A stretch of 64,000 bases of DNA from Amycolatopsis sp. CA-126428 (GCF_002904335.1 NZ_PPHF01000098.1:62001-126000); one strand, 5' to 3'. Counted from the stretch's first letter, positions 25,825 to 34,593 are shown. Program-made: numbers and translations. The notes: generated from the sequence alone by a model not told the origin.

Positions 25825-27583
25825 GTTTGATGCCGCCTCCGCTGAGTCCGATGCCGCCTCCGCGGGGAGGAGTGCGTCGGCCGAGCCCGATGCCGCCTCC
25901 GCGGGGAGGAGTGCGTCGGCCGAGCCCGATGCCGCCTCCGCGGGAAAGCGTGCGTCGGAGGGGTCCCTGAGCGGGGTCGCCGTCAGCCCCGGCCGCGCGA
26001 GTGGTCCCGTCGTCCGCGTTGCGGAGCCGCTCGGTGAGCCCGCCGCAACCCCCGCCCCGGCCGACCCGGCCGCCGAGGCCGCCCGGATCGCGCCCGCGGC
26101 CGCGACCGTCGCCGGCCGGCTTGAGAAGCAGGCCGAGACCGCCACCGGCGAGGCCGCGACGATCCTCATCACCACCGCGGCCATGGCGGCCGACCCGGCG
26201 CTCACGGCCCAGGCCGAAACGCTGGTCAAGACGCAGGGCCTGCCCGCCGCGCGCGCCGTCCACCAGGCCGCCGAAGGCTTCGCCGAAGCGCTGGCCGCGG
26301 CCGGCGGGTACATGGCGGAGCGCGTCCGGGACGTGCGCGACGTGCGCGACCGGCTGATCGCCGAACTGCTCGGCATCGCGCCGCCGGGGGTGCCCGAGCT
26401 GGCGTCGCCGAGCGTCCTGGTCGCCCGCGACCTCGCGCCGGCCGACACCGCCGGCCTCGACCCGGCGAAGGTGCTCGCCCTGGTCACCGAAGAGGGCGGC
26501 CCCACCAGCCACACCGCGATCCTCGCGCGGGCGCTGGGCATCCCGGCCGTCGTCGCGGTGCGCGGGCTGCTCGCACTGGACGCGCAAGCGCTTGCGGTCG
26601 ACGGCGACACGGGCACCGTCGAGGTCGCCGACCCGTCGGCCCCGGTCGTCGCGGCGACGGTGGCCCAGCTCGCCGAGTGGAACGGCACGGGCGCGACGGC
26701 CGACGGTCACCGCGTGAAGGTCTACGGCAACGTCGGCTCCCCGGCCGACGCCCAGGCCGCGGCCGACGCGGGCGCCGAAGGGGTCGGCCTGTTCCGCACG
26801 GAATTCTGCTACCTGGACGCCTCGGACGAGCCCTCGGTCGCCGACCAGCGCGCGGCGTACACGGCGGTGCTCTCGCCGTTCCGCGGCAAGCCGGTGATCG
26901 TCCGGACGCTCGACGCGGGCGCCGACAAGCCTCTGGCGTTCCTGTCCCCGGAAGCCGAGCCGAACCCGGCGCTCGGCGTCCGCGGCCTGCGCGTGGCGTT
27001 CGACCGCCCCGAGGTGCTGGACCGCCAGCTCGAGGCCATCGCGGGCGCGGCCGGGGATTCCGGTGCCGAGGTCTCGGTGATGGCCCCGATGGTGGCCACG
27101 GTCGAGGAAGCGGCCTGGTTCGCGTCGCGGGTGAGGGCCGCGGGCATCGCCCGGGCGGGCGTGATGATCGAGATCCCGGCGGCGGCACTGAGCGCCCGCG
27201 AGATCCTGGAGGCGGTGGACTTCGTCTCGGTGGGCACGAACGACCTGGCCCAGTACACGTTCGCGGCGGACCGCCAGCTGGGCGCGGTGGCCAAGCTCAA
27301 CGACCCGTGGCAGCCGGCCCTCTTGCGCCTGCTGAAGCTGATCGGCGACGCGGCCAAGGCCACGGGCAAGCCGGCCGGCGTCTGCGGCGAAGCGGCGGCC
27401 GACCCGCGCCTGGCCCTGGTCTTGGCGGGCTTGGGCCTGACGAGCCTGTCGATGAACGCCCCGGCCGTCCGCGCGGTGGGAGCCAGCCTGGCGGCGACGA
27501 CCCTCGCGGAGTGCGAAGCCTTGGCGGAAGCAACCCTGGCCACATCGGACCCGACATCGGCCCGAGCGGCGGCGCGCCCCTGA
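25817..27583 (+). CDS. ptsI: PTS enzyme I (PEP-protein phosphotransferase)
   Basis: 588 residues. Enzyme I takes phosphate from PEP to an active-site His and passes it to HPr. The His is H232 in GGPTSHTAILARALGIP; the PEP-binding C-terminal half has GVGLFRTEFCYLD, RTLDAGADKPL, NPALGVRGLR, EIPAAAL, SVGTNDLAQYTFAADR and GKPAGVCGEAAADP with the catalytic Cys. The family sequence starts only at about residue 50 (LSGVAVSPGRASGPVV). The first 45 residues are a tandem repeat absent from usual EI proteins, and there is no alternative start codon in frame. HPr and EIIA are not adjacent. Regulation by DasR is indicated by the dre site. Confidence 0.92.
   Translation: MPEFDAASAESDAASAGRSASAEPDAASAGRSASAEPDAASAGKRASEGSLSGVAVSPGRASGPVVRVAEPLGEPAATPAPADPAAEAARIAPAAATVAGRLEKQAETATGEAATILITTAAMAADPALTAQAETLVKTQGLPAARAVHQAAEGFAEALAAAGGYMAERVRDVRDVRDRLIAELLGIAPPGVPELASPSVLVARDLAPADTAGLDPAKVLALVTEEGGPTSHTAILARALGIPAVVAVRGLLALDAQALAVDGDTGTVEVADPSAPVVAATVAQLAEWNGTGATADGHRVKVYGNVGSPADAQAAADAGAEGVGLFRTEFCYLDASDEPSVADQRAAYTAVLSPFRGKPVIVRTLDAGADKPLAFLSPEAEPNPALGVRGLRVAFDRPEVLDRQLEAIAGAAGDSGAEVSVMAPMVATVEEAAWFASRVRAAGIARAGVMIEIPAAALSAREILEAVDFVSVGTNDLAQYTFAADRQLGAVAKLNDPWQPALLRLLKLIGDAAKATGKPAGVCGEAAADPRLALVLAGLGLTSLSMNAPAVRAVGASLAATTLAECEALAEATLATSDPTSARAAARP
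25829..25941 (+). repeat. 39-bp tandem repeat encoding the ptsI N-terminal extension
   Basis: Copies of a unit beginning GATGCCGCCTCCGC start at 25829 (short, 21 nt), 25850, 25889 and 25928 (partial). The two full units are 39 nt and encode DAASAGRSASAEP. Each contains CCTCCGCGGGGAGG, a small hairpin. The unit length is a multiple of three, so copy number can change without a frameshift. Confidence 0.85.
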
Positions 27584-28020
27584 GGAACGACGACTGAAGG
27601 CCCGGGTCGAGCCTCGGCCGGCGCCGATTGGTTCGGCAGGACTGGCTGGCCCGCGCTCGGGTCGCTGTGGCTTGCTCGGCGCTAGTCCCTTTGCCTGATC
27701 GCCCGGGCTTGTCATCTCACCCGGCTCGGTCGTTTCGCTCCAGCGCGAATCATGCCTCCGCCGCGGGGGGCGCCCCCCACTTTCAGTCTATCGGTCATCA
27801 CCGACAGTGCTGATCTGTGCGAACCTGGAACAGCGTGGTTGTCCACAATGATCGAGGGGTGTGGACAACCCGCCTCGACTTTCACGAAGGCCGTCCCGCG
27901 ATCTCCGGGACGGCCTTCGGTGCGTTCGATTCGAAAAGATTCCGGGCCGTTGTCGATCCCGCCCGTGGCCGCTCGACGCAGGGGTGAGAAGCGAAGCACC
28001 CGAGTCGAGAGGACCTCACC
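27584..28020. other. 437-nt gene-free region with three inverted repeats
   Basis: No convincing gene. It holds the palindrome GGGGGGCGCCCCCC (27765-27778), the inverted pair GGTTGTCCACA (27837-27847) and TGTGGACAACC (27860-27870), whose cores are DnaA-box-like, and the terminator-like hairpin at 27885-27919. The last 100 nt should contain the promoter of the exporter gene at 28021. Confidence 0.6.
27885..27919. terminator. Bidirectional terminator-like hairpin
   Basis: CGAAGGCCGTCCC (27885-27897) pairs without mismatch with GGGACGGCCTTCG (27907-27919) around a 9-nt loop. There is no T run. It lies about 300 nt after ptsI and 100 nt before the exporter, and would separate the two transcription units. 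Confidence 0.6.
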
Positions 28021-29469
28021 ATGACCGCCACCATCTCCGGCCCGGCCGGAGCCCCCCCGGCCGAAGCCGCCGCGGCCGAAACCGGGCCGGTGCGAGCCGT
28101 CCGGGCTGGGCGTCGGGAGTGGGTTGGGCTGGCCGTGCTGGCGCTGCCCACCCTGCTCGTCTCGCTCGATGTCTTCGTCCTCGTGCTCGCCCTGCCGAAA
28201 CTCGCCGTCAGCCTGCACGCCGACGGCACCGAACAGCTCTGGATCATGGACACGTACGGCTTCATGGTCGCCGGGTTCATGGTCACCATGGGGACCCTCG
28301 GCGACCGCATCGGCCGCCGGAAGCTGCTGCTCATCGGGGCCGCCGCCTTCGGGGGTGCCTCCGTTCTCGCCGCCTTCTCCACCAGTGCCGGGATGCTCAT
28401 CGCCGCTCGGGCGGCGCTCGGGATCGCCGGGGCCACGCTCGGTCCCTCGACCCTCTCGCTCATCGGCACCCTGTTCGAAAACCCGCGGCAGCGGGCCGAA
28501 GCCATCGGGATCTGGGCCGGCTGCTTCACCGTCGGCGCGATCGTCGGGCCGATGGTCGGCGGCTTCATGCTCGAACACTTCTGGTGGGGCTCGGTGTTCC
28601 TGCTCGGTGTCCCCGCCATGGTCCTCCTGCTCGTCATCGGCCCGAAGCTGCTGCCGGAGTACCGGGACGAGACCGCCGGCCGCCTCGACCTGGCGAGCGT
28701 CGCCCTCTCCCTCGCCGCGATCCTGCCCGTCGTCTACGGCGTCAAGGAACTCGCGCGGGATGGTGTCCACCTCGCCGCCGTGCTCGCGCTCGGGGCCGGC
28801 CTGGTCATCGGGTACGTCTTCGTGAAGCGGCAGCGCGGTCTCGCCGACCCGCTCATCGACTTCAGCCTGTTCGCCGCGAAGGCGTTCCGCACCACCCTCG
28901 GCGGGATGCTGCTGTTCAGCATGCTCGGCGGCACCACCATGCTGTTCGTCGCGCAGTTCTTCCAGCTCGCGCAGCACCTGTCGCCGGTCGGGGCCGCGCT
29001 GGGGCTGCTGCCCGGGATGGCCGGCTCGACCGTCAGCTTCCTCGCCGCTCCGGTCCTCGCCCGCCGGGTGCGGCCCGGTGCGCTGATCGCCGGCGGCGTG
29101 GCGCTCGCCGCGGCCGGCATGGCGATCCTCGCCCTCGTCGAGCCCGCGGCCGGGCCGGTGTGGCCGGCCCTCGGGTTCGCCGTGACGTCGCTGGGTGTCG
29201 GGCCGATGGTCGCGCTGGGCACCGACCTCGTCGTCGGCTCGGTTCCGGTGCGGAAGGCGGGCGCCGCCGCTTCGCTGGCCCAGACCGTCAACGAGTTCGG
29301 CTACTCCTTCGGCCTCGCCACCGTCGGCACGCTCGGCAACGCCGTCGCCCGCTCCTACGGCCTCCCCGCCGGGCTGCACGTCGCCGCCGGGCTGGCCACC
29401 GTCGCCTTCGCCGTCCTCGTCTGGTTCGTCGCCCGGCACCTGCGGTCGATCCGGCCGCTGGGCGCCTGA
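28021..29469 (+). CDS. MFS drug exporter, DHA2 family (14 segments)
   Basis: 482 residues with about 14 membrane segments. The QacA/SmvA-type signs are present: LLVSLDVFVLVLALPKL in segment 1, DTYGFMVAGFMVTMGTLGDR with IGRRKLL (MFS motif A), RAALGIAGATLGPSTLSLIG, and motif C-like GAIVGPMVGG. It is a proton-driven exporter in the cytoplasmic membrane, probably for cationic drugs or antiseptics. No regulator is adjacent. A strong terminator follows within 6 nt of the stop. Confidence 0.9.
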   Translation: MTATISGPAGAPPAEAAAAETGPVRAVRAGRREWVGLAVLALPTLLVSLDVFVLVLALPKLAVSLHADGTEQLWIMDTYGFMVAGFMVTMGTLGDRIGRRKLLLIGAAAFGGASVLAAFSTSAGMLIAARAALGIAGATLGPSTLSLIGTLFENPRQRAEAIGIWAGCFTVGAIVGPMVGGFMLEHFWWGSVFLLGVPAMVLLLVIGPKLLPEYRDETAGRLDLASVALSLAAILPVVYGVKELARDGVHLAAVLALGAGLVIGYVFVKRQRGLADPLIDFSLFAAKAFRTTLGGMLLFSMLGGTTMLFVAQFFQLAQHLSPVGAALGLLPGMAGSTVSFLAAPVLARRVRPGALIAGGVALAAAGMAILALVEPAAGPVWPALGFAVTSLGVGPMVALGTDLVVGSVPVRKAGAAASLAQTVNEFGYSFGLATVGTLGNAVARSYGLPAGLHVAAGLATVAFAVLVWFVARHLRSIRPLGA

Positions 29470-29474
29470 CGAGC

Positions 29475-29513
29475 GAAGGCCTCCCCACCCGATGCCTGGG
29501 TGGGGAGGCCTTC
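29475..29513. terminator. Intrinsic terminator after the DHA2 exporter
   Basis: GAAGGCCTCCCCACCC (29475-29490) pairs perfectly with GGGTGGGGAGGCCTTC (29498-29513) around GATGCCT, followed by TTG. It lies between convergent genes and can serve both. Confidence 0.85.
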
Positions 29514-29540
29514 TTGACGCCGGGGGCAGAGGGGCCCCGG

Positions 29541-30203
29541 CTAGCCGAAGAGGCCGCGCCGCGGGTGCCGGATGACCAGCGATCCGCCGTGCACGCGGCC
29601 GCTCAGCACGTACCGGGGGTTGCCCATCCGGCCGTTGCTGCGCGTCTTGTCCTCCATCGCGCCGAACTTGACGTCGCTGATCGAGTTCAGGTCCACCGCC
29701 GCGTGCTCCGGGATGATGATCTCGACCGAGCCCCACTTGGCGTCCAGCTCGATGTGCACCACCGGCGACTGCACCTGGGCCTCGGTGAAGTCGAGCTTCG
29801 TCGAGCCGTACTTGTTGCGCACGACCAGCTCGGACGGCACCACCCACGGCCCGCCGCGGTGCAGCGACGAATACTTCGCGTTCAGCTCGAAGCGCTGTCC
29901 GGTCGAGTAGCCGCCGTAGCCCACCGGAGGCGCGTACGACGGCGCGGCGGTGAGGGCCGCGGCCGGGTGGTAGAGGCCCGCCAGGTCGGCCAGCACGGCG
30001 TTCAGCTCGCCGCGCGTCCTCGACGCCAGCGCGCGGTCGGTGCGCTCGGTGAACTCGTCGAGGTCGAGCATGCCGCGGCCGATCGCCTTCTGCAGCACGC
30101 CGACGACGTGCTCACGCTCGTCGTCGGACACCCGGAGATCGCGCTCGCTCAACGGCTTGGTCTCGGTCACCGGTTCCGTCGCCGTGGTCTCTTCCTCACC
30201 CAT
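29541..30203 (-). CDS. DUF1707 and LiaF-like envelope-response protein
   Basis: 220 residues from ATG 30203. Residues about 18-75 are the DUF1707/SHOCT-like helical domain (LRVSDDEREHVVGVLQKAIG, then GMLDLDEFTERTDRALASRT, then GELNAVLADL). The C-terminal half is a beta-helix like the LiaF C-terminus: KYGSTKLDFTEAQ, VVHIELDAKWGSVEIIIPE, GSLVIRHPRRG. There is no signal peptide or clear membrane segment. Such proteins are linked to cell-wall stress responses by homology. It is divergent from the lipoprotein gene with only 48 nt between them. Confidence 0.85.
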   Translation of the reverse strand: MGEEETTATEPVTETKPLSERDLRVSDDEREHVVGVLQKAIGRGMLDLDEFTERTDRALASRTRGELNAVLADLAGLYHPAAALTAAPSYAPPVGYGGYSTGQRFELNAKYSSLHRGGPWVVPSELVVRNKYGSTKLDFTEAQVQSPVVHIELDAKWGSVEIIIPEHAAVDLNSISDVKFGAMEDKTRSNGRMGNPRYVLSGRVHGGSLVIRHPRRGLFG

Positions 30204-30251
30204 GTCCACGATGGTAGAACCGGATTTCTCCAGGGAGATCGGGGGAAAACC

Positions 30252-31328
30252 CTGAACGGACCCGTAGTCCGCGCAGCCGCCGCGCTCGGCGTGGCGCTGA
30301 TCCTGCTGTCCGGGTGCACCGCCGATGGGCCGGCACCGCCACCCCCGCCGGCCCCGAGCACGACGCCGACCGCCCCGCCGACCCTGCCCGAGGGGCTCGC
30401 CGGCGGGCCGGCGACCGGCGGCATCGGCGTCACCGCTCTGCTCCCCACCACCGGCCCGACCCTGTTCGACGCCGACCGCGGATCCGTCGCCACCCCGCCG
30501 GGTTATCCCGGCGGCGACGTCGGGATGAGCGTCCTGCGGGTCGGGAAGTCCGCTGTCCTGATCGCTTACCCGACCGGCACGACCGACCCGCTCGAGGCCT
30601 TCGTCTACACCGGCCCCGCGAGTCCGCCGCGCTCGCTCGGCCACGCCTGGTCGGTGGCGCCCGCCGTCGACGGCGAGAGCGTGTGGGTCATCCGGCCGGA
30701 CGCGCCCGACGCGTGCCGGCTGCAGCGCGTCTCGCTCTCCGGCGGCGAGCTCGGCCCAGGCCAGCCCGCCAGCTGCCACACCGAGGTCCGCGCCGGGACG
30801 CCGCACGGCCTGCTGATCACCATCGACTCCGGCAACACCTCGTCGACGGACGCCCTGATCGACCCCGACACCGGCCGCACGATCCAGCAGGCGCCGCGCA
30901 TCCTCGGCGTCGCGGGCGATTGGATGCTCCTCGACGGCCTGACCGAGCTCACCCTCGTCGACCTGCGGAACAACCGCCACCAGCAGCTCAGCCGGCCGGT
31001 GATCGCGCGGACGCCCACCGTCGTCCCGTCCCGGGACGGGGGCGTCTGGGCCGTCGACTTCGCCGACCCCGCCTACCGCAGCACCAGCACGCAGACCCGC
31101 GACCTCTGGCTGCTGCACCCGGACACGCCGAACTGGGAGCACGTCGCGGCCATGCCGTTCATCACCGAGCACCTCAAGCGCGGCGGCGGGTTCGGCTGGT
31201 CCGACGCCGGCGACCTCGTGCTGGCCGACGGCGTCCTCGCCGCCTGGCACCCGGGCGAGCCCCAGTGGCGCCTCGGCAAGGCCGCGCTGCCGACGAGCAC
31301 CTGGTCCGGCTTCGCCGTCTTGCCGTAG
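30252..31328 (+). CDS. Lipoprotein with beta-propeller-like repeats; unusual start codon
   Basis: About 358 residues. The signal peptide (VVRAAAALGVALILL with lipobox LSGC) fixes the start region; in frame the only start I can find is CTG at 30252, with GGGGGA 6-7 nt upstream. ATG and GTG codons nearby are out of frame, and the in-frame GTG at VALILL leaves too short a signal peptide. After a Pro/Thr linker, the domain has repeated blades (VWVIRPDAPDACRLQRVSL; GGVWAVDFADP; LVLADGVLAAWHPGEP), consistent with a propeller. Two cysteines may pair. Convergent with the response regulator gene with no gap. Function unknown. Confidence 0.72.
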   Translation: MNGPVVRAAAALGVALILLSGCTADGPAPPPPPAPSTTPTAPPTLPEGLAGGPATGGIGVTALLPTTGPTLFDADRGSVATPPGYPGGDVGMSVLRVGKSAVLIAYPTGTTDPLEAFVYTGPASPPRSLGHAWSVAPAVDGESVWVIRPDAPDACRLQRVSLSGGELGPGQPASCHTEVRAGTPHGLLITIDSGNTSSTDALIDPDTGRTIQQAPRILGVAGDWMLLDGLTELTLVDLRNNRHQQLSRPVIARTPTVVPSRDGGVWAVDFADPAYRSTSTQTRDLWLLHPDTPNWEHVAAMPFITEHLKRGGGFGWSDAGDLVLADGVLAAWHPGEPQWRLGKAALPTSTWSGFAVLP

Positions 31329-31997
31329 CTACTCCTCGTCGAGGCCGTGCTCGATCGCGTACCGGGCCAGCTCGACGCGGTTGTGCAGCTGGAGCTTCCG
31401 CAGCGTCGACTGCACGTGGTTCTCCACCGTGCGGTGCGACAGCACGAGCCGTTCGGCGATCTGCCGCGCGGTCAGCCCCTTCGCGACCAGGCGCAGGACG
31501 TCGGTTTCGCGCTCGGTCAGCCGGGGCGGCTCGGCACTCGCGGCGTCCGCGATCGACGCGTCGGCCATCCGCCGGTACTCGCCGAGCACCAGGCCGGCCA
31601 GGCCCGCGGTGAACACCGGGTCGCCGGCGGCGGTGCGGTGGACGGCGTCGACCAGCTCCACCGCGGACGCCGACTTGACCAGGTAGCCGGACGCGCCGGC
31701 CTTCACCGCCTCCAGGACGTCCTTGTGCTCGCCGCTCGCCGAGAGCACCAGCACCTTCGTCGACGGCAGCGCCGACGTGATCTCGCGTGTCGCGTCCACC
31801 CCCGAAGTGCTGCCCAAGTTCAGGTCCATGAGGACGACGTCCGGCAGCACGGTCCGGGCGATCCGCAGCGCCGCCTCGGCGTCCGGCGCGGTCGCCCGCA
31901 CGTCGAAGCCGTGTTCGGTCAGGTCGCGGGCCACCCCGTCCCGCCAGATCGGGTGGTCGTCGACCACCATCACGGAAATCCGCGGTTCGTCGCTCAT
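31329..31997 (-). CDS. NarL/FixJ-family response regulator
   Basis: 222 residues from ATG 31997. The receiver domain has VMVVDDHPIWRDGVARDL and the phosphoacceptor Asp in VVLMDLNLGSTSG, plus the Lys of GYLVKSASA. The C-terminal LuxR helix-turn-helix reads LTERETDVLRLVAKGLTARQ, IAERLVLSHRTVENHVQSTL. The start overlaps the kinase stop by 4 nt, so it is the last gene of the AI-2E/kinase/regulator operon. It is the cognate partner of the kinase at 31994. Target genes are not evident in the window. Confidence 0.92.
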   Translation of the reverse strand: MSDEPRISVMVVDDHPIWRDGVARDLTEHGFDVRATAPDAEAALRIARTVLPDVVLMDLNLGSTSGVDATREITSALPSTKVLVLSASGEHKDVLEAVKAGASGYLVKSASAVELVDAVHRTAAGDPVFTAGLAGLVLGEYRRMADASIADAASAEPPRLTERETDVLRLVAKGLTARQIAERLVLSHRTVENHVQSTLRKLQLHNRVELARYAIEHGLDEE

Positions 31998-33130
31998 CTC
32001 GCACCCCTCGTGCTCGGCACCCTGACCTCCCACTCCGTGCCCCGGCCGGGGCCGGTGTCGAGGGTCGCGCTCCCGCCGAGGTCGCGGACCCGCCCCCGGA
32101 TGGATTCCACCACGCCGAGGTGCCCGGCCGCGGCGGCTTGCTCGAGAACGCCGTCCGGTATGCCCGGTCCGTCGTCGCGGATGCTCACCACGACCTCGTC
32201 GCCGAGGTCCTCCAGCAGCACCCACGCGTGCGCGTCCGGGCCCGCGTGCTTCTCGACGTTCGCCAGCGCTTCCCGGGTCACGGCGAGCAGTTCGCCGGTG
32301 ACGTGCGCCGGCAGCTCGACGTCGTCCGCCGGGGCCGAGACCTGCACCGACGGTGTCGCGAGCACCTGCAACGCGGCGCGCAGGCTCATCTGGCCGCTGT
32401 CGTTCGGCGCCGCCGGCTCGGTGGTCACCAGCGACCGCAGGGCGATCTCCTGCTCGCCGGCCAGCCGGGCCAGCTCCGCCGCCTCACCGCCGACCTCGTT
32501 GCCGCGCTTGCGGACCCGCGCGAGCACCTGCAGCACGCTGTCGTGGATCGACCGCGCCAGCCGCTCCCGCTCGGCCGTCGCCGCTTCCTTCCGCAGCGCC
32601 TGCTCCAGCCTCGCCGCCGACCGGCGGGCCATCGTCGAGGCCATGCCGACGAGCAGGCCGGCGGCGGCGAGCAGGACGCCGTCGCGGGCGACGTCGAGGT
32701 CGAACTTCTCCCGCGCCAGCCCGGTCGCCACGCCGACGACCAGCCCGGCGAGCACCCCGCCGGCCGCGCCGAACCGCGCGCCCGCGGCGACCGGCGGCAC
32801 GGCCGCCCAGACCGTGGTGATGAGCGGGACGTCGAGCGCGAACTGCGCGTCGCTGAGCACCCACGGCGAGGTCAGCAGCAACCCGGTGGACAGCACGAGG
32901 TCGAAGACGACCAGCGCCGGCGGCCGCGTTCGCTCGCGCAGGTAGAAGAAGCTGCTGACGACCGACCACACGGCCATCACGCCGAGGATCGTCCACGCCA
33001 GCCACTCGCGCTGGTACTGACCACTTTGGACGATCACCGTGCCGCAGGCGAACGCCCAGGTGAGGAAGCGGAAGGCGAGCACGCCCCGCCACATGGGCGT
33101 GACCGGGTCGGGCATCCGCCGGACGGTCAC
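31994..33130 (-). CDS. Sensor histidine kinase (HisKA_3 type)
   Basis: 378 residues from a GTG that overlaps the transporter stop by 4 nt. The N-terminal 150 residues hold four to five membrane segments (GVLAFRFLTWAFACGTVIV; WTILGVMAVWSVVSSFFYL; GVLLAAAGLLVGMAS) without a large extracellular loop, so it senses within or near the membrane. The dimerisation helix has the phosphorylated His in RLARSIHDSVLQVLARV; the HATPase domain has TREALANVEKHAG (N box) and DDGPGIPDGVL (G1). The MacS/DesK-like NarL partner type is typical of actinobacterial envelope sensors. Confidence 0.9.
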   Translation of the reverse strand: MTVRRMPDPVTPMWRGVLAFRFLTWAFACGTVIVQSGQYQREWLAWTILGVMAVWSVVSSFFYLRERTRPPALVVFDLVLSTGLLLTSPWVLSDAQFALDVPLITTVWAAVPPVAAGARFGAAGGVLAGLVVGVATGLAREKFDLDVARDGVLLAAAGLLVGMASTMARRSAARLEQALRKEAATAERERLARSIHDSVLQVLARVRKRGNEVGGEAAELARLAGEQEIALRSLVTTEPAAPNDSGQMSLRAALQVLATPSVQVSAPADDVELPAHVTGELLAVTREALANVEKHAGPDAHAWVLLEDLGDEVVVSIRDDGPGIPDGVLEQAAAAGHLGVVESIRGRVRDLGGSATLDTGPGRGTEWEVRVPSTRGAR

Positions 33131-34368
33131 GGCTTCTTGCTGCGCGTCGGCGGCTTCGCCGTGGAGGAGTCGGCTTCGGCTTCGCCGACCGTCGCGATTT
33201 CGGCCTTCGAAGACCCGGGCTCGGCGTCGTTCGGCTGCGCGGCCTGGTCCTTGAGGACGTTCACCTCGGCCGGGTCCGGGTTGGTCTCGTGCAGCAGCGA
33301 GCGCACCCCGGCGTTCAGCACGGCCAGCAGCGGCACGGCCAGCAGCGCGCCGGCGATCCCGCCGGCGACCAGGCCGGCGGTGATGGCCAGGACGACGGCG
33401 AGCGGGTGCAGCTTCACCGCCCGCCCGAGCAGCAGCGGCTGCAGGATGTGGCTTTCCAGCTGCATCACGCCGATCACGATGGCCAGCACGATCACCGCGC
33501 CGATGAACCCGTTGGTCACCAGCGCGATCAGCACGGCGACGCCACCGGTGATGACCGCGCCGATGATGGGGATGAACGCGCCGATGAACACCAGCGTCGC
33601 CAGCGGGATCACCAGCGGGACGCGCATGATCCACAGGCCGACCCCGATGCCGACGGCGTCGACCACGGCGACCGCGGCCGTCGCCCGCACGTAGCTGACC
33701 AGCGACGCGAAGCCGCGGCGCCCGGCGACGTCGACCCGGTTGCGGACCCGCTGCGGCACGGCGCGGACCAGGAACGACCAGATGCCGTCCCCGCCGCTGA
33801 GGAAGAAGATCGTGATGAACAGCGTCAGCAGGAAGCCGGTGAGGATCTCGCCGACGGTGCTCGCCGTGGTCAGCGCGGTCGTCGTGATCGACGCCTGGTT
33901 GTTCTGGATGAACCCGATCGCCTGGTTGATGAAGTCCTGGATCTGCTCCTGGCGCAGGTGCGGCGGCCCGTTGAGCAGCCAGTTCTTGATCTGGTCGAGG
34001 CTCGCGTTCACCTGCTGCTGCAGCTGCGGCAGGCCGGAGGAGAACTGTGTGACGACGAACGTCAGCAGCCCGCCCAGCACGGCCAGACCGGCGATCAGCA
34101 CGATGGCCGTCGCCAGCCCCCGCGGGAACTTCACCGCCACCAGCTTCTGCACCGCCGGCGCGAGCAGCGCGGACACCAGCAGGGCGATGGACAGCGGGAT
34201 GACGACCACCGAGAGGTAGCCGATCAGCCAGACCACGGCGTACAGGGCCGCGGCCACTACGATCAACCGCCACGCGAGTGCGGCACTTATGCGTAGGCCC
34301 CGGGGGACGAGGCCGGTGACGTCCTCGTGCTCCGGCAGGAACGGGTCTTCGCGTCGCGCGTGGGTCAC
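33127..34368 (-). CDS. AI-2E-family transporter
   Basis: 413 residues from GTG 34368 (THARREDPFLPEHED); an ATG at 34452 in frame would add 28 residues lacking membrane or family features. About eight membrane segments in the TqsA/YhhQ-like AI-2E plan, with ALYAVVWLIGYLSVVVIPLS early, the large QLQQQVNASLDQI extracytoplasmic region, FLLTLFITIFFLSGGDGIW and GAFIPIIGAVITGGVAVL. The C-terminal 60 residues are charged and Ser/Ala-rich. Substrates of most family members are unknown. Overlap with the kinase gene suggests that the transporter and the two-component system act together. Confidence 0.85.
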   Translation of the reverse strand: MTHARREDPFLPEHEDVTGLVPRGLRISAALAWRLIVVAAALYAVVWLIGYLSVVVIPLSIALLVSALLAPAVQKLVAVKFPRGLATAIVLIAGLAVLGGLLTFVVTQFSSGLPQLQQQVNASLDQIKNWLLNGPPHLRQEQIQDFINQAIGFIQNNQASITTTALTTASTVGEILTGFLLTLFITIFFLSGGDGIWSFLVRAVPQRVRNRVDVAGRRGFASLVSYVRATAAVAVVDAVGIGVGLWIMRVPLVIPLATLVFIGAFIPIIGAVITGGVAVLIALVTNGFIGAVIVLAIVIGVMQLESHILQPLLLGRAVKLHPLAVVLAITAGLVAGGIAGALLAVPLLAVLNAGVRSLLHETNPDPAEVNVLKDQAAQPNDAEPGSSKAEIATVGEAEADSSTAKPPTRSKKP

Positions 34369-34542
34369 CGGCTCACCGTAGCGGCTGGACCGCCCGATTC
34401 GGCCGCTTTCCGACGGCCGCGTCCGACACACCGGGCGGCCAGGCATGATCACCGACCGTCAAACCGGGCTACACCGTGTGTCTTTCACACGATGGGGGCA
34501 TCAAGTCGCGTCAAGGGTGCGCGGCGCGGTGCCGATTTGATT

Positions 34543-34563
34543 AGGTCGCTTCCGCAACGACCT
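34543..34563. promoter_or_regulatory. Inverted repeat upstream of the secreted-protein gene
   Basis: AGGTCG (34543-34548) and CGACCT (34558-34563) flank 9 nt, ending about 18 nt before the RBS of the gene at 34594. It could be an operator or a leader hairpin; no protein is known to me for it. Confidence 0.3.
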
Positions 34564-34593
34564 GATCACGAACTAGGTACGAGGAGACGACGA

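Noticed and set aside
25829..25941. CRISPR-like short direct repeats
   Set aside because: Units are contiguous without spacers, in frame in ptsI and encode a peptide repeat; no cas genes.
27765..27778. GGGGGGCGCCCCCC palindrome as a protein-binding operator
   Set aside because: Pure G/C palindromes arise often in such DNA; no gene or promoter position supports a role.
27712..29847. A 711-codon minus-strand frame over the DHA2 exporter
   Set aside because: The plus-strand exporter has 14 membrane segments and MFS motifs; the antisense frame is Gly/Arg/Glu-rich noise and crosses a strong terminator.
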